Shown piece by piece: positions 51,624 to 60,223 of a stretch of 64,000 nucleotides of DNA (its first letter is position 1; each line of letters starts with the position of its first letter). The notes under the pieces were generated by a model. The model did no database searches. It was not told the DNA's origin and was given only the letters and a program-made list of their open reading frames with translations. The translations under genes were made by a program, and so were the position numbers. The DNA lies in contig NZ_DBBS01000021.1 in assembly GCF_002292295.1 (NCBI RefSeq), forward strand, positions 1 through 64,000. Direction: 5' to 3'. Source of the DNA: Sphingomonas sp. UBA978. Lineage in GTDB: Bacteria; Pseudomonadota; Alphaproteobacteria; Sphingomonadales; Sphingomonadaceae.

Positions 51624-52403
51624 TTACTTACCCCGGCGCTTGCGATGGCTGTCGAGGTCGAGCACGGCGCTGTCCTCGCCCTCCGGCATCAGGCCGAGAC
51701 GGCGCGCGACCTCCTGATAGGCCTCCGCCTCGCCGCCGAGATCGCGGCGGAAACGGTCCTTGTCCATCTTCTCGTTGGTGTCCATGTCCCACAGGCGGCA
51801 GCCGTCGGGGCTGATCTCGTCCGCGAGGATGATGCGGCCGTAGTCATTGTCCCAGATGCGGCCGAATTCGAGCTTGAAGTCGACGAGCTTGATGCCGACG
51901 CCGGCGAACAGGCCCGACAGGAAATCGTTCACGCGGATCGCGAGGTCGGCGATGTCGTGCATCTCCTCCTGGCTCGCCCAGCCGAAGGCGGCGATATGTT
52001 CGTCGGTAATCATCGGATCACCGAGCGCGTCGTCCTTGTAATAATATTCGATGATCGTGCGGGGCAGCTTGGTGCCCTCCTCGATCCCGAGCCGCTTCGA
52101 CAGCGAACCGGCGGCGATGTTGCGCACGACGACCTCGATCGGCACGATCTCGACCTGACGGATCAGCTGTTCGCGCATGTTGAGGCGGCGGATGAAGTGC
52201 GTCGGCACGCCGATGGCGTCGAGCATCGTGAAGATATGCTCGGAAATCCGGTTGTTGAGCACGCCCTTGCCGTTGATCGTGCCCTTTTTCTGGGCGTTGA
52301 AGGCGGTGGCGTCGTCCTTGAAATACTGGATCAGCGTGCCGGGTTCGGGACCCTCGTACAGGATCTTGGCCTTGCCTTCGTAGATCTGGCGGCGCCGAGC
52401 CAT
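51624..52403 (-). CDS. purC: SAICAR synthase
   Basis: PurC joins aspartate to CAIR using ATP in purine synthesis. The 259-residue product contains the family N-terminus RRRQIYEGKAKILYEGPEPG, FNAQKKGTINGKGVLNN, and the signature LVDFKLEFGRIWDNDYGRII. ATG 52403 is chosen because AGGGGA is eight bases before it; ATG 52409 is too close. It heads a purC-purS-purQ operon. Confidence 0.95.
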   Translation of the reverse strand: MARRRQIYEGKAKILYEGPEPGTLIQYFKDDATAFNAQKKGTINGKGVLNNRISEHIFTMLDAIGVPTHFIRRLNMREQLIRQVEIVPIEVVVRNIAAGSLSKRLGIEEGTKLPRTIIEYYYKDDALGDPMITDEHIAAFGWASQEEMHDIADLAIRVNDFLSGLFAGVGIKLVDFKLEFGRIWDNDYGRIILADEISPDGCRLWDMDTNEKMDKDRFRRDLGGEAEAYQEVARRLGLMPEGEDSAVLDLDSHRKRRGK

Positions 52404-52474
52404 GCGCATGTCCCCTGGAAAAGAGCAGCCCCGGCGGCGCGGGTGATCCGCGAGCCGGGGCCGGAATGGGCGGG

Positions 52475-52503
52475 CCTATAAGGGATGGGGGGCGGGGGCG
52501 CAA
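52475..52503 (-). promoter_or_regulatory. Candidate promoter of purC-purS-purQ
   Basis: On the minus strand TTGCGC (52503-52498) and TATAGG (52480-52475) are 17 bases apart, in the 110-base spacer before purC. This leaves a leader of about 65 bases that includes a GC-rich hairpin and a good AGGGGA site. Confidence 0.5.
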
Positions 52504-52513
52504 TGCGGTGGCG

Positions 52514-53347
52514 CTATCTCGGGTCCGGCGGCGGCAGGTCGCGGTCGCCGACGGCGATCAGCCGGTTCCAGAGCGGGCGGCCGAAGCGGATCCAGAGCAG
52601 GATCAGCACCAGCAGGCCGAGGAAGGGCGGGCCGAGCGCGGCGAGCAGCCAGAGCGCGGCGCCGAGCGTTGCGGCGGCGGATGCGAGGGCGGTGTCGCCC
52701 GAATCGCGCAACCGGTTGACGAAGCCGGCGCCGCGTCCGGTGGCATAGGTGAAGCGAACCGGCGCGGTGACGATGCTGGCGCGCGCGCCACTGCGGGTGG
52801 CGGCCGCGATGCGCTGGTCGGCGAGGCGGGCCGACCGCTGCGCCTGCAATTCGGCGCGTTCGGCCGACGGCAGGTCCGATCGGGCAAGCTCGCGGTCGAT
52901 GCGGGCAAGGTCGGCGCCGGCCTCGTCCGACTGGCCGGCGGCGACCCGCACCTCCTGCGCGGCTTCGGTGCCGCCGATATGCGCGCCGGTCAGCGTCGCG
53001 CCGGCCCGTTCCGCGGCATCGACGGCGTCGCGGCCGAAGCGGCGCGCGATCGGCGCGGCGACGTTGGCGGACAGGCTGGCGGACACGTCGCCGGCGGCAT
53101 CGACGTCATAGGCGATGCCGGTGATCCGGCAGCGCTCCGGCCCCAGCGCCTCGCAGGCGGCGGCATGCGCTTCCTGCAGTTCGTCGATCGCCCGGGCGGG
53201 AAGCGTCAGGCTGTATGCATAGGAGAAGGCGAGGCCGGCGGTGCTGGCGTTGCCCAGCGTCGGACCGGGGTCGCCGCCATCGGGCGCCTTGCTGCACCCC
53301 GCGAGCGCCAGAGCGGCGATGCTGACGGCGGCGGCGATGCTGCGCAT
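52514..53347 (-). CDS. DUF4349-like lipoprotein
   Basis: A 277-residue protein with a lipoprotein signal (SIAALALAGCSKAPDG). The middle region has GATLTGAHIGGTEAAQEVRV and a charged helical stretch (about 140-190), then a C-terminal membrane segment (about 225-255, LLAALGPPFLGLLVLILLWI). This layout matches DUF4349 proteins, though the assignment is from pattern only. GGAGGG precedes ATG 53347. It is divergent from the DUF2490 gene; no function is known. Confidence 0.7.
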   Translation of the reverse strand: MRSIAAAVSIAALALAGCSKAPDGGDPGPTLGNASTAGLAFSYAYSLTLPARAIDELQEAHAAACEALGPERCRITGIAYDVDAAGDVSASLSANVAAPIARRFGRDAVDAAERAGATLTGAHIGGTEAAQEVRVAAGQSDEAGADLARIDRELARSDLPSAERAELQAQRSARLADQRIAAATRSGARASIVTAPVRFTYATGRGAGFVNRLRDSGDTALASAAATLGAALWLLAALGPPFLGLLVLILLWIRFGRPLWNRLIAVGDRDLPPPDPR

Positions 53348-53462
53348 GATGGTCCCTCCCCGGATGTCGGATATACCATCGGCGCACCGGGAAATGGGGT
53401 CAAGCGGCGCGGTCGGGTGACAAAGCGATGACAAGCCCGATGCGGGCGGTTAATGGGCGGTC

Positions 53463-54161
53463 ATGTTGCCGCTTCGTTACCTGAGGCTGTCGTGCCTGTT
53501 GCCGGCGTGCATGCTGGCCGTGCCCGCGCGGGCGCAGCAGGAGGACGAGCAGCTCTGGACGCAGATCAACACCAATGTGCCGGTGACCGAGGACGTGCGG
53601 GTGACGCTGGAGCAGATCGCGCGATTCAGCGACCGGCAGGACGGGCTGTACCAGACCGAATTCGGCGTGCTGCTGGGGGCGAAGGTGGCGAAGAGAATCG
53701 AGCTCGGCCTCGGCTATCGCAAGGTCGGCGCGCATAACGGCAACACCGCGGCGAACGAGAACCGGTTCCGCCAGCAGGTGGTGGGCACGTTCGGCGCGTT
53801 CACGACGCGGTTCCGGATCGACGAACGCGTCAACCCGCGCGGCGACGAGGTGGGGTTCCGCATCCGGCCGCTGGTCCGCTACAATTACCGGCTGGGCGGC
53901 CGGACGACGGCGCTGTTCGTCAGCCACGAGAGCTTCTTCCTGCCGAACACGACGCGCTGGGGGCAGCGCAGCGGCTATGAGCGGATGCGCAACATCGTCG
54001 GGCTGATGCTGCCGATCGGCCCGCGGATGGTGGCGGATATCGGCTATCTCAACCAATATCGCTTTGCCCGGTCGGGATCGCGCGCGCAGATGGACCATGC
54101 GCTCAACCTGCAGCTGACGATCAACATCCGCGGCGTGCTGTTTCCGCATGTGCACGACTGA
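53463..54161 (+). CDS. DUF2490 outer-membrane protein
   Basis: A 232-residue protein with a signal peptide (about 1-24, ending AVPARA). Many alternating amphipathic strands follow (QINTNVPVTEDVRVTLEQIA; YNYRLGGRTTALFVSHESFF), typical of DUF2490 beta-barrels. The near-terminal FRIDERVNPRGDEVGFRIRP is also family-like. Function is unknown. It is followed by the PepSY gene after 87 bases on the same strand. Confidence 0.8.
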   Translation: MLPLRYLRLSCLLPACMLAVPARAQQEDEQLWTQINTNVPVTEDVRVTLEQIARFSDRQDGLYQTEFGVLLGAKVAKRIELGLGYRKVGAHNGNTAANENRFRQQVVGTFGAFTTRFRIDERVNPRGDEVGFRIRPLVRYNYRLGGRTTALFVSHESFFLPNTTRWGQRSGYERMRNIVGLMLPIGPRMVADIGYLNQYRFARSGSRAQMDHALNLQLTINIRGVLFPHVHD

Positions 54162-54248
54162 GGCGGGCGGCATCGCCCGTGTTGCCGGTATGTTGCGGAA
54201 CCGATGCCGAATGTGAACGCTTCATCCATCGCCCCACAGGAGTCGATC

Positions 54249-54506
54249 ATGATGAAGCCGTTGCTCGTTCTCGCCGTCGCCGGTCTCGCTTTAGCCAGCC
54301 CCGCCTTCGCCGACATGCCCGGGCGCGACTGGATCAGTAGCGCCAAGGTATCTGCGATGCTGGCGAAGCGCGGCTATCGCGTGACCAAGATCGAGGCGGA
54401 CGACGGCCATTGGGAGGGCGAGGCGGTGCGCAAGGCGATGCGCTACGACTTCCACGTCGATCCGCATTCGGGGCAGGTGACCAAGATGGAGCGCGATCGC
54501 GACTGA
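54249..54506 (+). CDS. Small secreted PepSY-domain protein
   Basis: An 85-residue product with a signal peptide (MMKPLLVLAVAGLALASPAF then AD) and a single PepSY domain (SAKVSAMLAKRGYRVTKIEA, then YDFHVDPHSGQVTKMERDRD). Such proteins are thought to modulate proteases or sensors in the periplasm. ATG 54249 has an ideal AGGAG upstream; the frame is open from 54204. It converges on kynU with a three-base gap. Confidence 0.85.
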   Translation: MMKPLLVLAVAGLALASPAFADMPGRDWISSAKVSAMLAKRGYRVTKIEADDGHWEGEAVRKAMRYDFHVDPHSGQVTKMERDRD

Positions 54507-54509
54507 TCG

Positions 54510-55724
54510 TCAGGTGACCGCCTGACGCTCGGCGAACCGGGGATCGCGCCATGTCTCCGTTGCGACGATGTCGCGCAGCTGTTCGCCGGCCTGCCAGACG
54601 TCTTCATGACTAAGGTAGAGCGGCGTCAGGCCGAGGCGGAGGACGTCGGGGGCGCGGAAGTCGCCGATGACGCCGCGGGCGATCAGCGCCTGCGTCAGTT
54701 CGTAGGCGTAGTCCGCGCGAAAGCTGATATGACTGCCGCGCCGGGCGGGATCGGCGGGGCTGACGCAGCTTAGGCCGGCGGCGGCGCCGGCCTGCGCGAG
54801 GATGTCGAACAGCGCGGCGCTTTTGGTGGCGATGGTCGCCATATCGACCTCTGCCCACAGGTCGAGCGCGGCTTCGAGGCTGGCCATGGCGAGGATCGAC
54901 GGGGTGCCGACCAGCCAGCGCCTCATGCCGGCGGCGGGGCGATAGCCGTCTTGGAAGGCGAAGGGTTCGGCATGGCCCATCCAGCCGCTGACCGGGTTGA
55001 CGAGCGCCTCCTGATGGCGGCGCGCGACGTAGAGGAAGGCGGGCGCGCCGGGGCCGCCGTTGAGATATTTGTAGGTGCAGCCGACCGCGAGGTCAGCCTG
55101 CGCGGCAGTGACGTCGAGCGGCACCGCGCCGACGCTGTGGCTGAAATCCCAGAGCATCAGTGCGCCCGCGGCATGGGCGCGGGCGGTCCATGCGGCGAGG
55201 TCGAAGCGCTCCGCCGTCTTATAGTGGACGTGGGTAAGGAGCAGCAGCGCGGTGTCGTCGTCGAGCGCCCCGGCGAGAGCGGCGCGATCGACCACCCTGA
55301 GCCGTGCGCCGGGGACGCAGGCGACCGCGCCCTCGGCGATGTGCAGGTCGGTGGGGAAATTGCCGGCCTCGCTGACGACGGTGCGGCGAGCGGGGTCGTG
55401 GCGGAGCGCGGCGACGATCGCCTTGAACAGATGCGTCGACGTGGTGTCGCCGACGATCACCTCGTCCGCCGCGGCGCCGATCAGCGGGGCGATCCTGGCG
55501 CCGAGGCGCTGCGGCGCGTCGATCCAGCCCTCGTTCCAGCTGCGGATCAGCCGCTCGCCCCATTGGCGCGTCGCCGCATCGGCGAGCGCGGCGGGGACGG
55601 CGCGGGGGAGGGCGCCGAGCGAATTGCCGTCGAGATAGAGGATGCCGTCGGGCAGGTCGAACCGGTCGTGGAGGGGGGCGAGCGGGTCGGCGGCGTCGAG
55701 GGCGCGGGCGTCGTCGCGGGTCAT
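54510..55724 (-). CDS. kynU: Kynureninase
   Basis: KynU is a PLP enzyme splitting kynurenine to anthranilate and alanine. The 404-residue product has the N-terminal YLDGNSLGALPRAVP, VVSEAGNFPTDLHIAEG, the Asp in LWDFSHSVGAVPLDVTA, and the PLP-binding Lys in VGCTYKYLNGGPGAPAF. Its start overlaps the stop of the upstream hydrolase gene by four bases. Tryptophan 2,3-dioxygenase (kynA) is not in the window. Confidence 0.95.
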   Translation of the reverse strand: MTRDDARALDAADPLAPLHDRFDLPDGILYLDGNSLGALPRAVPAALADAATRQWGERLIRSWNEGWIDAPQRLGARIAPLIGAAADEVIVGDTTSTHLFKAIVAALRHDPARRTVVSEAGNFPTDLHIAEGAVACVPGARLRVVDRAALAGALDDDTALLLLTHVHYKTAERFDLAAWTARAHAAGALMLWDFSHSVGAVPLDVTAAQADLAVGCTYKYLNGGPGAPAFLYVARRHQEALVNPVSGWMGHAEPFAFQDGYRPAAGMRRWLVGTPSILAMASLEAALDLWAEVDMATIATKSAALFDILAQAGAAAGLSCVSPADPARRGSHISFRADYAYELTQALIARGVIGDFRAPDVLRLGLTPLYLSHEDVWQAGEQLRDIVATETWRDPRFAERQAVT

Positions 55725-56551
55725 GTGGTGCTTTCAAGGGCGGCGAGGATGAGGGTGCGCGCCAGCGTCCATGCGGGCGTGCCGGGGGCGATCAGCTCGA
55801 CATGGCCCGTGTCGGGCACGGTGTGAAGCTGCGCGGCGTCGCCGGCGGCGGTGGCACGGGCGACATAGTCGGTGGCCATGCGATAGGGGACGATCCGGTC
55901 CTCGCGGCCGGCGACGATCGTCTGGATGGCGCCGATCGGCAGCAGCGGCGGGATCGACGTGTCGGCGAAGGGGGCGGGGCGGTCGCCGACGAGCCGCGCG
56001 ATCACATCGGTGCCGCAGCCGTTGTCGGGACTGGCGGCGACCGCTTCCAGATCCGGCAGGCCGCCGAGGACGACGACATGGCGGATCGCCAGCGGGTCGG
56101 GATCGTGGAGCGGGCTGGCCGCGGGCAGGCGGTGGCGCGCGGCGAGCCAAAGCGCGAGATGGCCGCCAGCGGAATGGCCGACCGCGACCATGCGGGCGAG
56201 GTCGAGGCATTGCGCGTCGGCCGCCACGCGCAGCCGGTCGGCCGACGCGGCGGCATCGCGGAAGGTGCCGGGATAGCCGCCGCCGTCGCGGTCGACGCCG
56301 CGATAGTCGATGTTCCACACCGCGACGCCATGGTCCCGCAGGTCGGCAGCGACCCAGTCCATCAGCCGGCGGTCGGCGATGCCGGTCTGCCAGCAGCCGC
56401 CATGGACCATCAGCACGACCGGATGCGGCCCGTCGCCGGCGGGGCGCCACAGATCGATGCGCTGGAGCGGATCGGCACCATAAGCAATGGTCGCGTCGGG
56501 CATCGCGCGCGGGCGTGCGGTGAGATCGGGCCAGGTGAGATAGTCGGTCAT
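55721..56551 (-). CDS. Alpha/beta hydrolase, probable N-formylkynurenine formamidase
   Basis: A 276-residue esterase-fold protein with the oxyanion motif LMVHGGCWQTG, nucleophile elbow VAVGHSAGGHLALWLAARH, Asp in VAGREDRIVPY and His in VPDTGHVELI. It overlaps kynU (ATGA junction), so it very likely supplies kynurenine by hydrolysing N-formylkynurenine, in place of the unrelated KynB. The start is ATG 56551; ATG 56557 is two codons earlier. The role rests on context. Confidence 0.82.
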   Translation of the reverse strand: MTDYLTWPDLTARPRAMPDATIAYGADPLQRIDLWRPAGDGPHPVVLMVHGGCWQTGIADRRLMDWVAADLRDHGVAVWNIDYRGVDRDGGGYPGTFRDAAASADRLRVAADAQCLDLARMVAVGHSAGGHLALWLAARHRLPAASPLHDPDPLAIRHVVVLGGLPDLEAVAASPDNGCGTDVIARLVGDRPAPFADTSIPPLLPIGAIQTIVAGREDRIVPYRMATDYVARATAAGDAAQLHTVPDTGHVELIAPGTPAWTLARTLILAALESTT

Positions 56552-56672
56552 CAGCATCGCCCGGTTAGCCGAAGGCGCGGTCGCGATCCACGGCTTCCCG
56601 GGGAAGGGCGGGTTGTTAACGGTGGGGCGGGTAGGCGGTCGTTCGTCACGCGAGGTCAACACGGGGGCGGCG

Positions 56673-57863
56673 ATGAAGATCCTGGTGCTGTCCAGCCTGT
56701 ACCCCAATGATGCGCAGCCGCGGCACGGCATCTTTATCGAACATCGCGTCGCGCATCTCGCCGCGCTGGGGGATGACATACGGGTGGTGGCACCGGTGCC
56801 GTGGTTCCCGAGCGCGCATGCCGCCTTCGGCCGCTATGCCGCCTTCGCGCGGGCGCCGCACAGCGCGGTGCGGCGCGGGATCGCGGTGACCCATCCGCGC
56901 TATCCGGTGGTGCCGAAGGTCGGGATGACGGCGGCGCCGTGGCTGATGGCGGCGGCGCTCTATCCGCATATCGCGCGGCTGCGGCGGACGTTCGATTTCG
57001 ACGCGATCGACAGCTATTACCTGTACCCGGACGGGGTCGCGGCAGGGCTGCTCGCGCGTGCGTTCGACCGGCCGTATCTGATGAGCGCGCTTGGCACCGA
57101 TGTCAGCCTGATCCCGCAGCATCGCGCCACGCGGGCGATGATCCTGTCCGCGGTTCGGCGGGCGGCGGCGGTGACGACGGTGTGCGGCGCGCTGCGTGAC
57201 GAGCTGTTGCTGCTGGGCGCGGCGGCGGACGGGGTATGCGTGGTCGAGCATGGCGTCGATCTGACGCTGTTCCGCCCGCCGGCCGATCGCGACGCATTGC
57301 GGCGGTCGCTGGGGATCGAGGGGCCGGCGATCCTGTCGGTCGGGCATCTGATCGACCGCAAGGGGCATGATCTGGCGATCCGCGCGGTCGCGGACCTGCC
57401 GGGCGCGGTGCTGATGATCGCCGGCGACGGGCCGCGCGCGGGCGCGTTGCGGGCGCTCGCCGCGACGCTGGGCGTGGCCGAGCGGGTGTGCTTTCTGGGG
57501 CATGTCGACCAGCCTCGGCTGCCCGATCTGTACGGCGCGGCGGATATCGTCGTGAACGCCGCGGATCGCGAGGGGATCGCCAACGTGCTGCTGGAGGCGC
57601 TGGCGTGCGGGACGCCGCTGGTGGCGACGCCGGTGTGGGGATCGCCCGAGGTGGTCAAGGTGCCGCAGGCCGGGGTGCTGAGCGCCGACCGGTCGGCGGC
57701 GGCGATCCGCGATGCGATCGCGCATCTGCTGGCCGCCTTGCCCGATCGGGCGGCGACGCGCGCCTATGCCGAACGCTACGACTGGCGCGAGACCGGGCGG
57801 CAGCATCGCGCGCTGCTGGCCCGCGCGGTGGGGGACGTTGCCGTTTCCCGCCCCGCCGCCTAG
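56673..57863 (+). CDS. Glycosyltransferase, GT4 family
   Basis: A 396-residue GT-B glycosyltransferase, probably making an exopolysaccharide or lipid-linked glycan. The N-terminal half has ILVLSSLYPNDAQPRHGIFI, with the sugar-acceptor side SALGTDVSLIP. The C-terminal donor domain has ILSVGHLIDRKGHDLAIRAV, AGDGPRAGAL and the E-x7-E region ADREGIANVLLEALACGTPL. ATG 56673 gives the natural start; the frame is open from 56613. No polysaccharide cluster adjoins it. Confidence 0.88.
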   Translation: MKILVLSSLYPNDAQPRHGIFIEHRVAHLAALGDDIRVVAPVPWFPSAHAAFGRYAAFARAPHSAVRRGIAVTHPRYPVVPKVGMTAAPWLMAAALYPHIARLRRTFDFDAIDSYYLYPDGVAAGLLARAFDRPYLMSALGTDVSLIPQHRATRAMILSAVRRAAAVTTVCGALRDELLLLGAAADGVCVVEHGVDLTLFRPPADRDALRRSLGIEGPAILSVGHLIDRKGHDLAIRAVADLPGAVLMIAGDGPRAGALRALAATLGVAERVCFLGHVDQPRLPDLYGAADIVVNAADREGIANVLLEALACGTPLVATPVWGSPEVVKVPQAGVLSADRSAAAIRDAIAHLLAALPDRAATRAYAERYDWRETGRQHRALLARAVGDVAVSRPAA

Positions 57864-57866
57864 GGT
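57838..57866 (+). promoter_or_regulatory. Candidate parC promoter
   Basis: TTGCCG (57838-57843) and TAGGGT (57861-57866) are 17 bases apart, overlapping the end of the glycosyltransferase gene. The -10 box ends nine bases before the parC ATG, so the leader would be only a few bases. Confidence 0.45.
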
Positions 57867-57875
57867 GTTCCCGAT

Positions 57876-60128
57876 ATGGCCACCGACTTTCAGGAACCGC
57901 CGATCGGCATACTCGATGCGCCGTTCGATACCGCTCTGTCCGACCGTTATCTGGTCTATGCGCTGTCGACGATCACCGCGCGATCGCTGCCGGACGTGCG
58001 CGATGGCCTGAAGCCCGTCCACCGCCGCCTGCTGTGGGCGATGCGGCTGCTGAAGCTCGATCCGTCGCAGGGCTACAAGAAGTGCGCGCGCGTCGTCGGC
58101 GACGTCATCGGCAAATACCACCCGCATGGCGACCAGTCGGTCTATGACGCGATGGTCCGCCTCGCGCAGGATTTCGCGCTGCGCTATCCTTTGGTCGACG
58201 GGCAGGGCAATTTTGGCAACATCGACGGCGATAATGCCGCGGCCTATCGCTACACCGAGGCGCGGCTGACGCAGGTCGCGATCGACCTGATGGACGGGCT
58301 GGACGAGGATGCCGTATCCTATCGCCCGACCTACAATGGCGAGGAGCAGGAGCCGGAGCTGTTCCCCGGCCTGTTCCCCAATCTGCTCGCCAATGGCGCC
58401 AGCGGCATCGCGGTCGGCATGGCGACCAGCATCCCGCCGCACAATGCCGCCGAGCTGCTCGATGCGGCGATCATGCTGGTCGACAGGCCGGACGCGCCCG
58501 ACACCGCGGTGCTCGACTACGTCAAGGGCCCGGATTTCCCCACCGGCGGGCTGGTGGTCGATCCGCCGGCGGTGATCGCCGAAAGCTATGCGACCGGGCG
58601 TGGCAGCTTCCGGGTGCGCGCCCGCTGGGGGATCGAGCGCGAGAAGGGCGGCGGCTGGCAGCTCGTCGTCAGCCAGATCCCGTACGGGGTGCAGAAGGGC
58701 AAGCTGATCGAGCAGATCGCCGGCCTCATCAACGATCGCAAATTCCCGATCCTCGCCGACGTGCGCGACGAATCCGATGCCGAGGTGCGGATCGTGCTCG
58801 AACCGCGCAGCCGCACCGTCGATCCGCAGGTGCTGATGGACGGGCTCTTCCGCTTCTCCGATCTGGAGACGCGGGTCAGCCTCAACCTCAACGTGCTCGA
58901 CAAGGATCGCACGCCGCGGGTGATGTCGCTGGGCGGCGCGCTGAAGGCGTGGGTCGAGCACCAATTCGTCGTGCTCGACCGGCGGACGCGGCACCGGCTG
59001 GGCAAGATCGCCGACCGGATCGAGCTGCTCGACGGCTATCTGGTCGCCTATCTCAACCTCGACCGGGTGATCGAGATCATCCGTACCGAGGACGAGCCCA
59101 AGCAGGTGATGATCGCCGAATTCAGCCTGACCGACCGGCAGGCGGAGGCGATCCTCAACATGCGGCTGCGCAGCCTGCGGCGGCTGGAGGAGTTCGAGAT
59201 CCGCGGCGAGCGCGACAAGCTCGACAAGGAGCGCGCCGAGCTGGAAGCGCTGCTCGCCGATCCGGGCAAGCAGAAGCGGCGGATGAAGCGCGACCTCAAG
59301 AAGGTGCGGGACCGCTACGGCCCCGAGACTCTGCTCGGCGCGCGGCGGACGACGATCGAGGAGGCGGCGCCGACCCGCGACATCCCGCTCGAGGCGATGA
59401 TCGAGCGCGAGCCGATCACGGTGATCCTGTCGCAGCGCGGCTGGATCCGCGCGATGAAGGGTCATTCCGACCTGTCGTCGGCGGAGACGCTGAAGTTCAA
59501 GGAGGGCGACGGCCCCGCCTTCGCCTTTCACGCGCAGACCACCGACAAGCTGCTGCTCGCGGCGGAGAACGGGCGGTTCTACACGCTGGCGGCGGACAAG
59601 TTGCCGGGCGGACGCGGCTTTGGCGAGCCGGTGCGCGCGATGATCGACCTCGACGGATCGGTCGGCGTCACCGCCTTCCTCAACGCGCGCGCGCAGGAGC
59701 AATTGCTGATCGCGGCGACCGACGGGCGCGGATTTCGCGTGCCGGTGGCGGACGTGATCGCGGAGACGCGCAAGGGCAAGACGGTGATGACGCCGCGCGT
59801 CGGAGCGAAGCTGCTGATCGTGCGACCGGTCGCGCCCAATGCCGATTACGTCGCCGCGATCGGCGACAACCGCAAGTTCCTGGTCTTCCCGATCGCCGAG
59901 CTGCCGGTGATGACGCGCGGGCAGGGGGTGCAGATCCAGCGCTTCCGCGAGGGCAGCCTGTCGGATGCGACGACGTTCGTCTTCGCCGAGGGGATGAGCT
60001 GGCCGATGGGCGGCGACACCGGTCGCACGCGCACCGAGAGCGACCTGTCGCTGTGGCGGACCGCACGCGGCGCCGCGGGGCGGACGCCGCCGACCGGATT
60101 TCCGCGCGACAATCGCTTCGGCGGGTAA
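57876..60128 (+). CDS. parC: DNA topoisomerase IV subunit A
   Basis: ParC cuts and rejoins DNA to decatenate daughter chromosomes, with ParE. The 750-residue protein has SDRYLVYALSTITARSLPDV, the winged-helix region, the active-site Tyr (Y126 in RYTEARL) and a C-terminal beta-pinwheel. In the quinolone-determining region GKYHPHGDQSVYDA, position 87 (E. coli Ser80) is Gln and position 91 (E. coli Glu84) is Asp. LDKERAELEALL marks the helical tower. No Shine-Dalgarno sequence precedes the ATG. Confidence 0.95.
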   Translation: MATDFQEPPIGILDAPFDTALSDRYLVYALSTITARSLPDVRDGLKPVHRRLLWAMRLLKLDPSQGYKKCARVVGDVIGKYHPHGDQSVYDAMVRLAQDFALRYPLVDGQGNFGNIDGDNAAAYRYTEARLTQVAIDLMDGLDEDAVSYRPTYNGEEQEPELFPGLFPNLLANGASGIAVGMATSIPPHNAAELLDAAIMLVDRPDAPDTAVLDYVKGPDFPTGGLVVDPPAVIAESYATGRGSFRVRARWGIEREKGGGWQLVVSQIPYGVQKGKLIEQIAGLINDRKFPILADVRDESDAEVRIVLEPRSRTVDPQVLMDGLFRFSDLETRVSLNLNVLDKDRTPRVMSLGGALKAWVEHQFVVLDRRTRHRLGKIADRIELLDGYLVAYLNLDRVIEIIRTEDEPKQVMIAEFSLTDRQAEAILNMRLRSLRRLEEFEIRGERDKLDKERAELEALLADPGKQKRRMKRDLKKVRDRYGPETLLGARRTTIEEAAPTRDIPLEAMIEREPITVILSQRGWIRAMKGHSDLSSAETLKFKEGDGPAFAFHAQTTDKLLLAAENGRFYTLAADKLPGGRGFGEPVRAMIDLDGSVGVTAFLNARAQEQLLIAATDGRGFRVPVADVIAETRKGKTVMTPRVGAKLLIVRPVAPNADYVAAIGDNRKFLVFPIAELPVMTRGQGVQIQRFREGSLSDATTFVFAEGMSWPMGGDTGRTRTESDLSLWRTARGAAGRTPPTGFPRDNRFGG

Positions 60129-60223
60129 GCGCCCGCGTCCCGACTCGCCGATTACGTCGGGTTAGGACCGAATTCGCAAGAATTTTCAGCGGCTCTTAAC
60201 GTTCACCGCCTAGTCAGGTCGGC

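Noticed and set aside
56646..59702. About 1018-codon open frame on the minus strand opposite the glycosyltransferase and parC
   Set aside because: A compositional shadow of GC-rich coding DNA: no protein family, no ribosome-binding site, and it lies opposite two well-identified genes.
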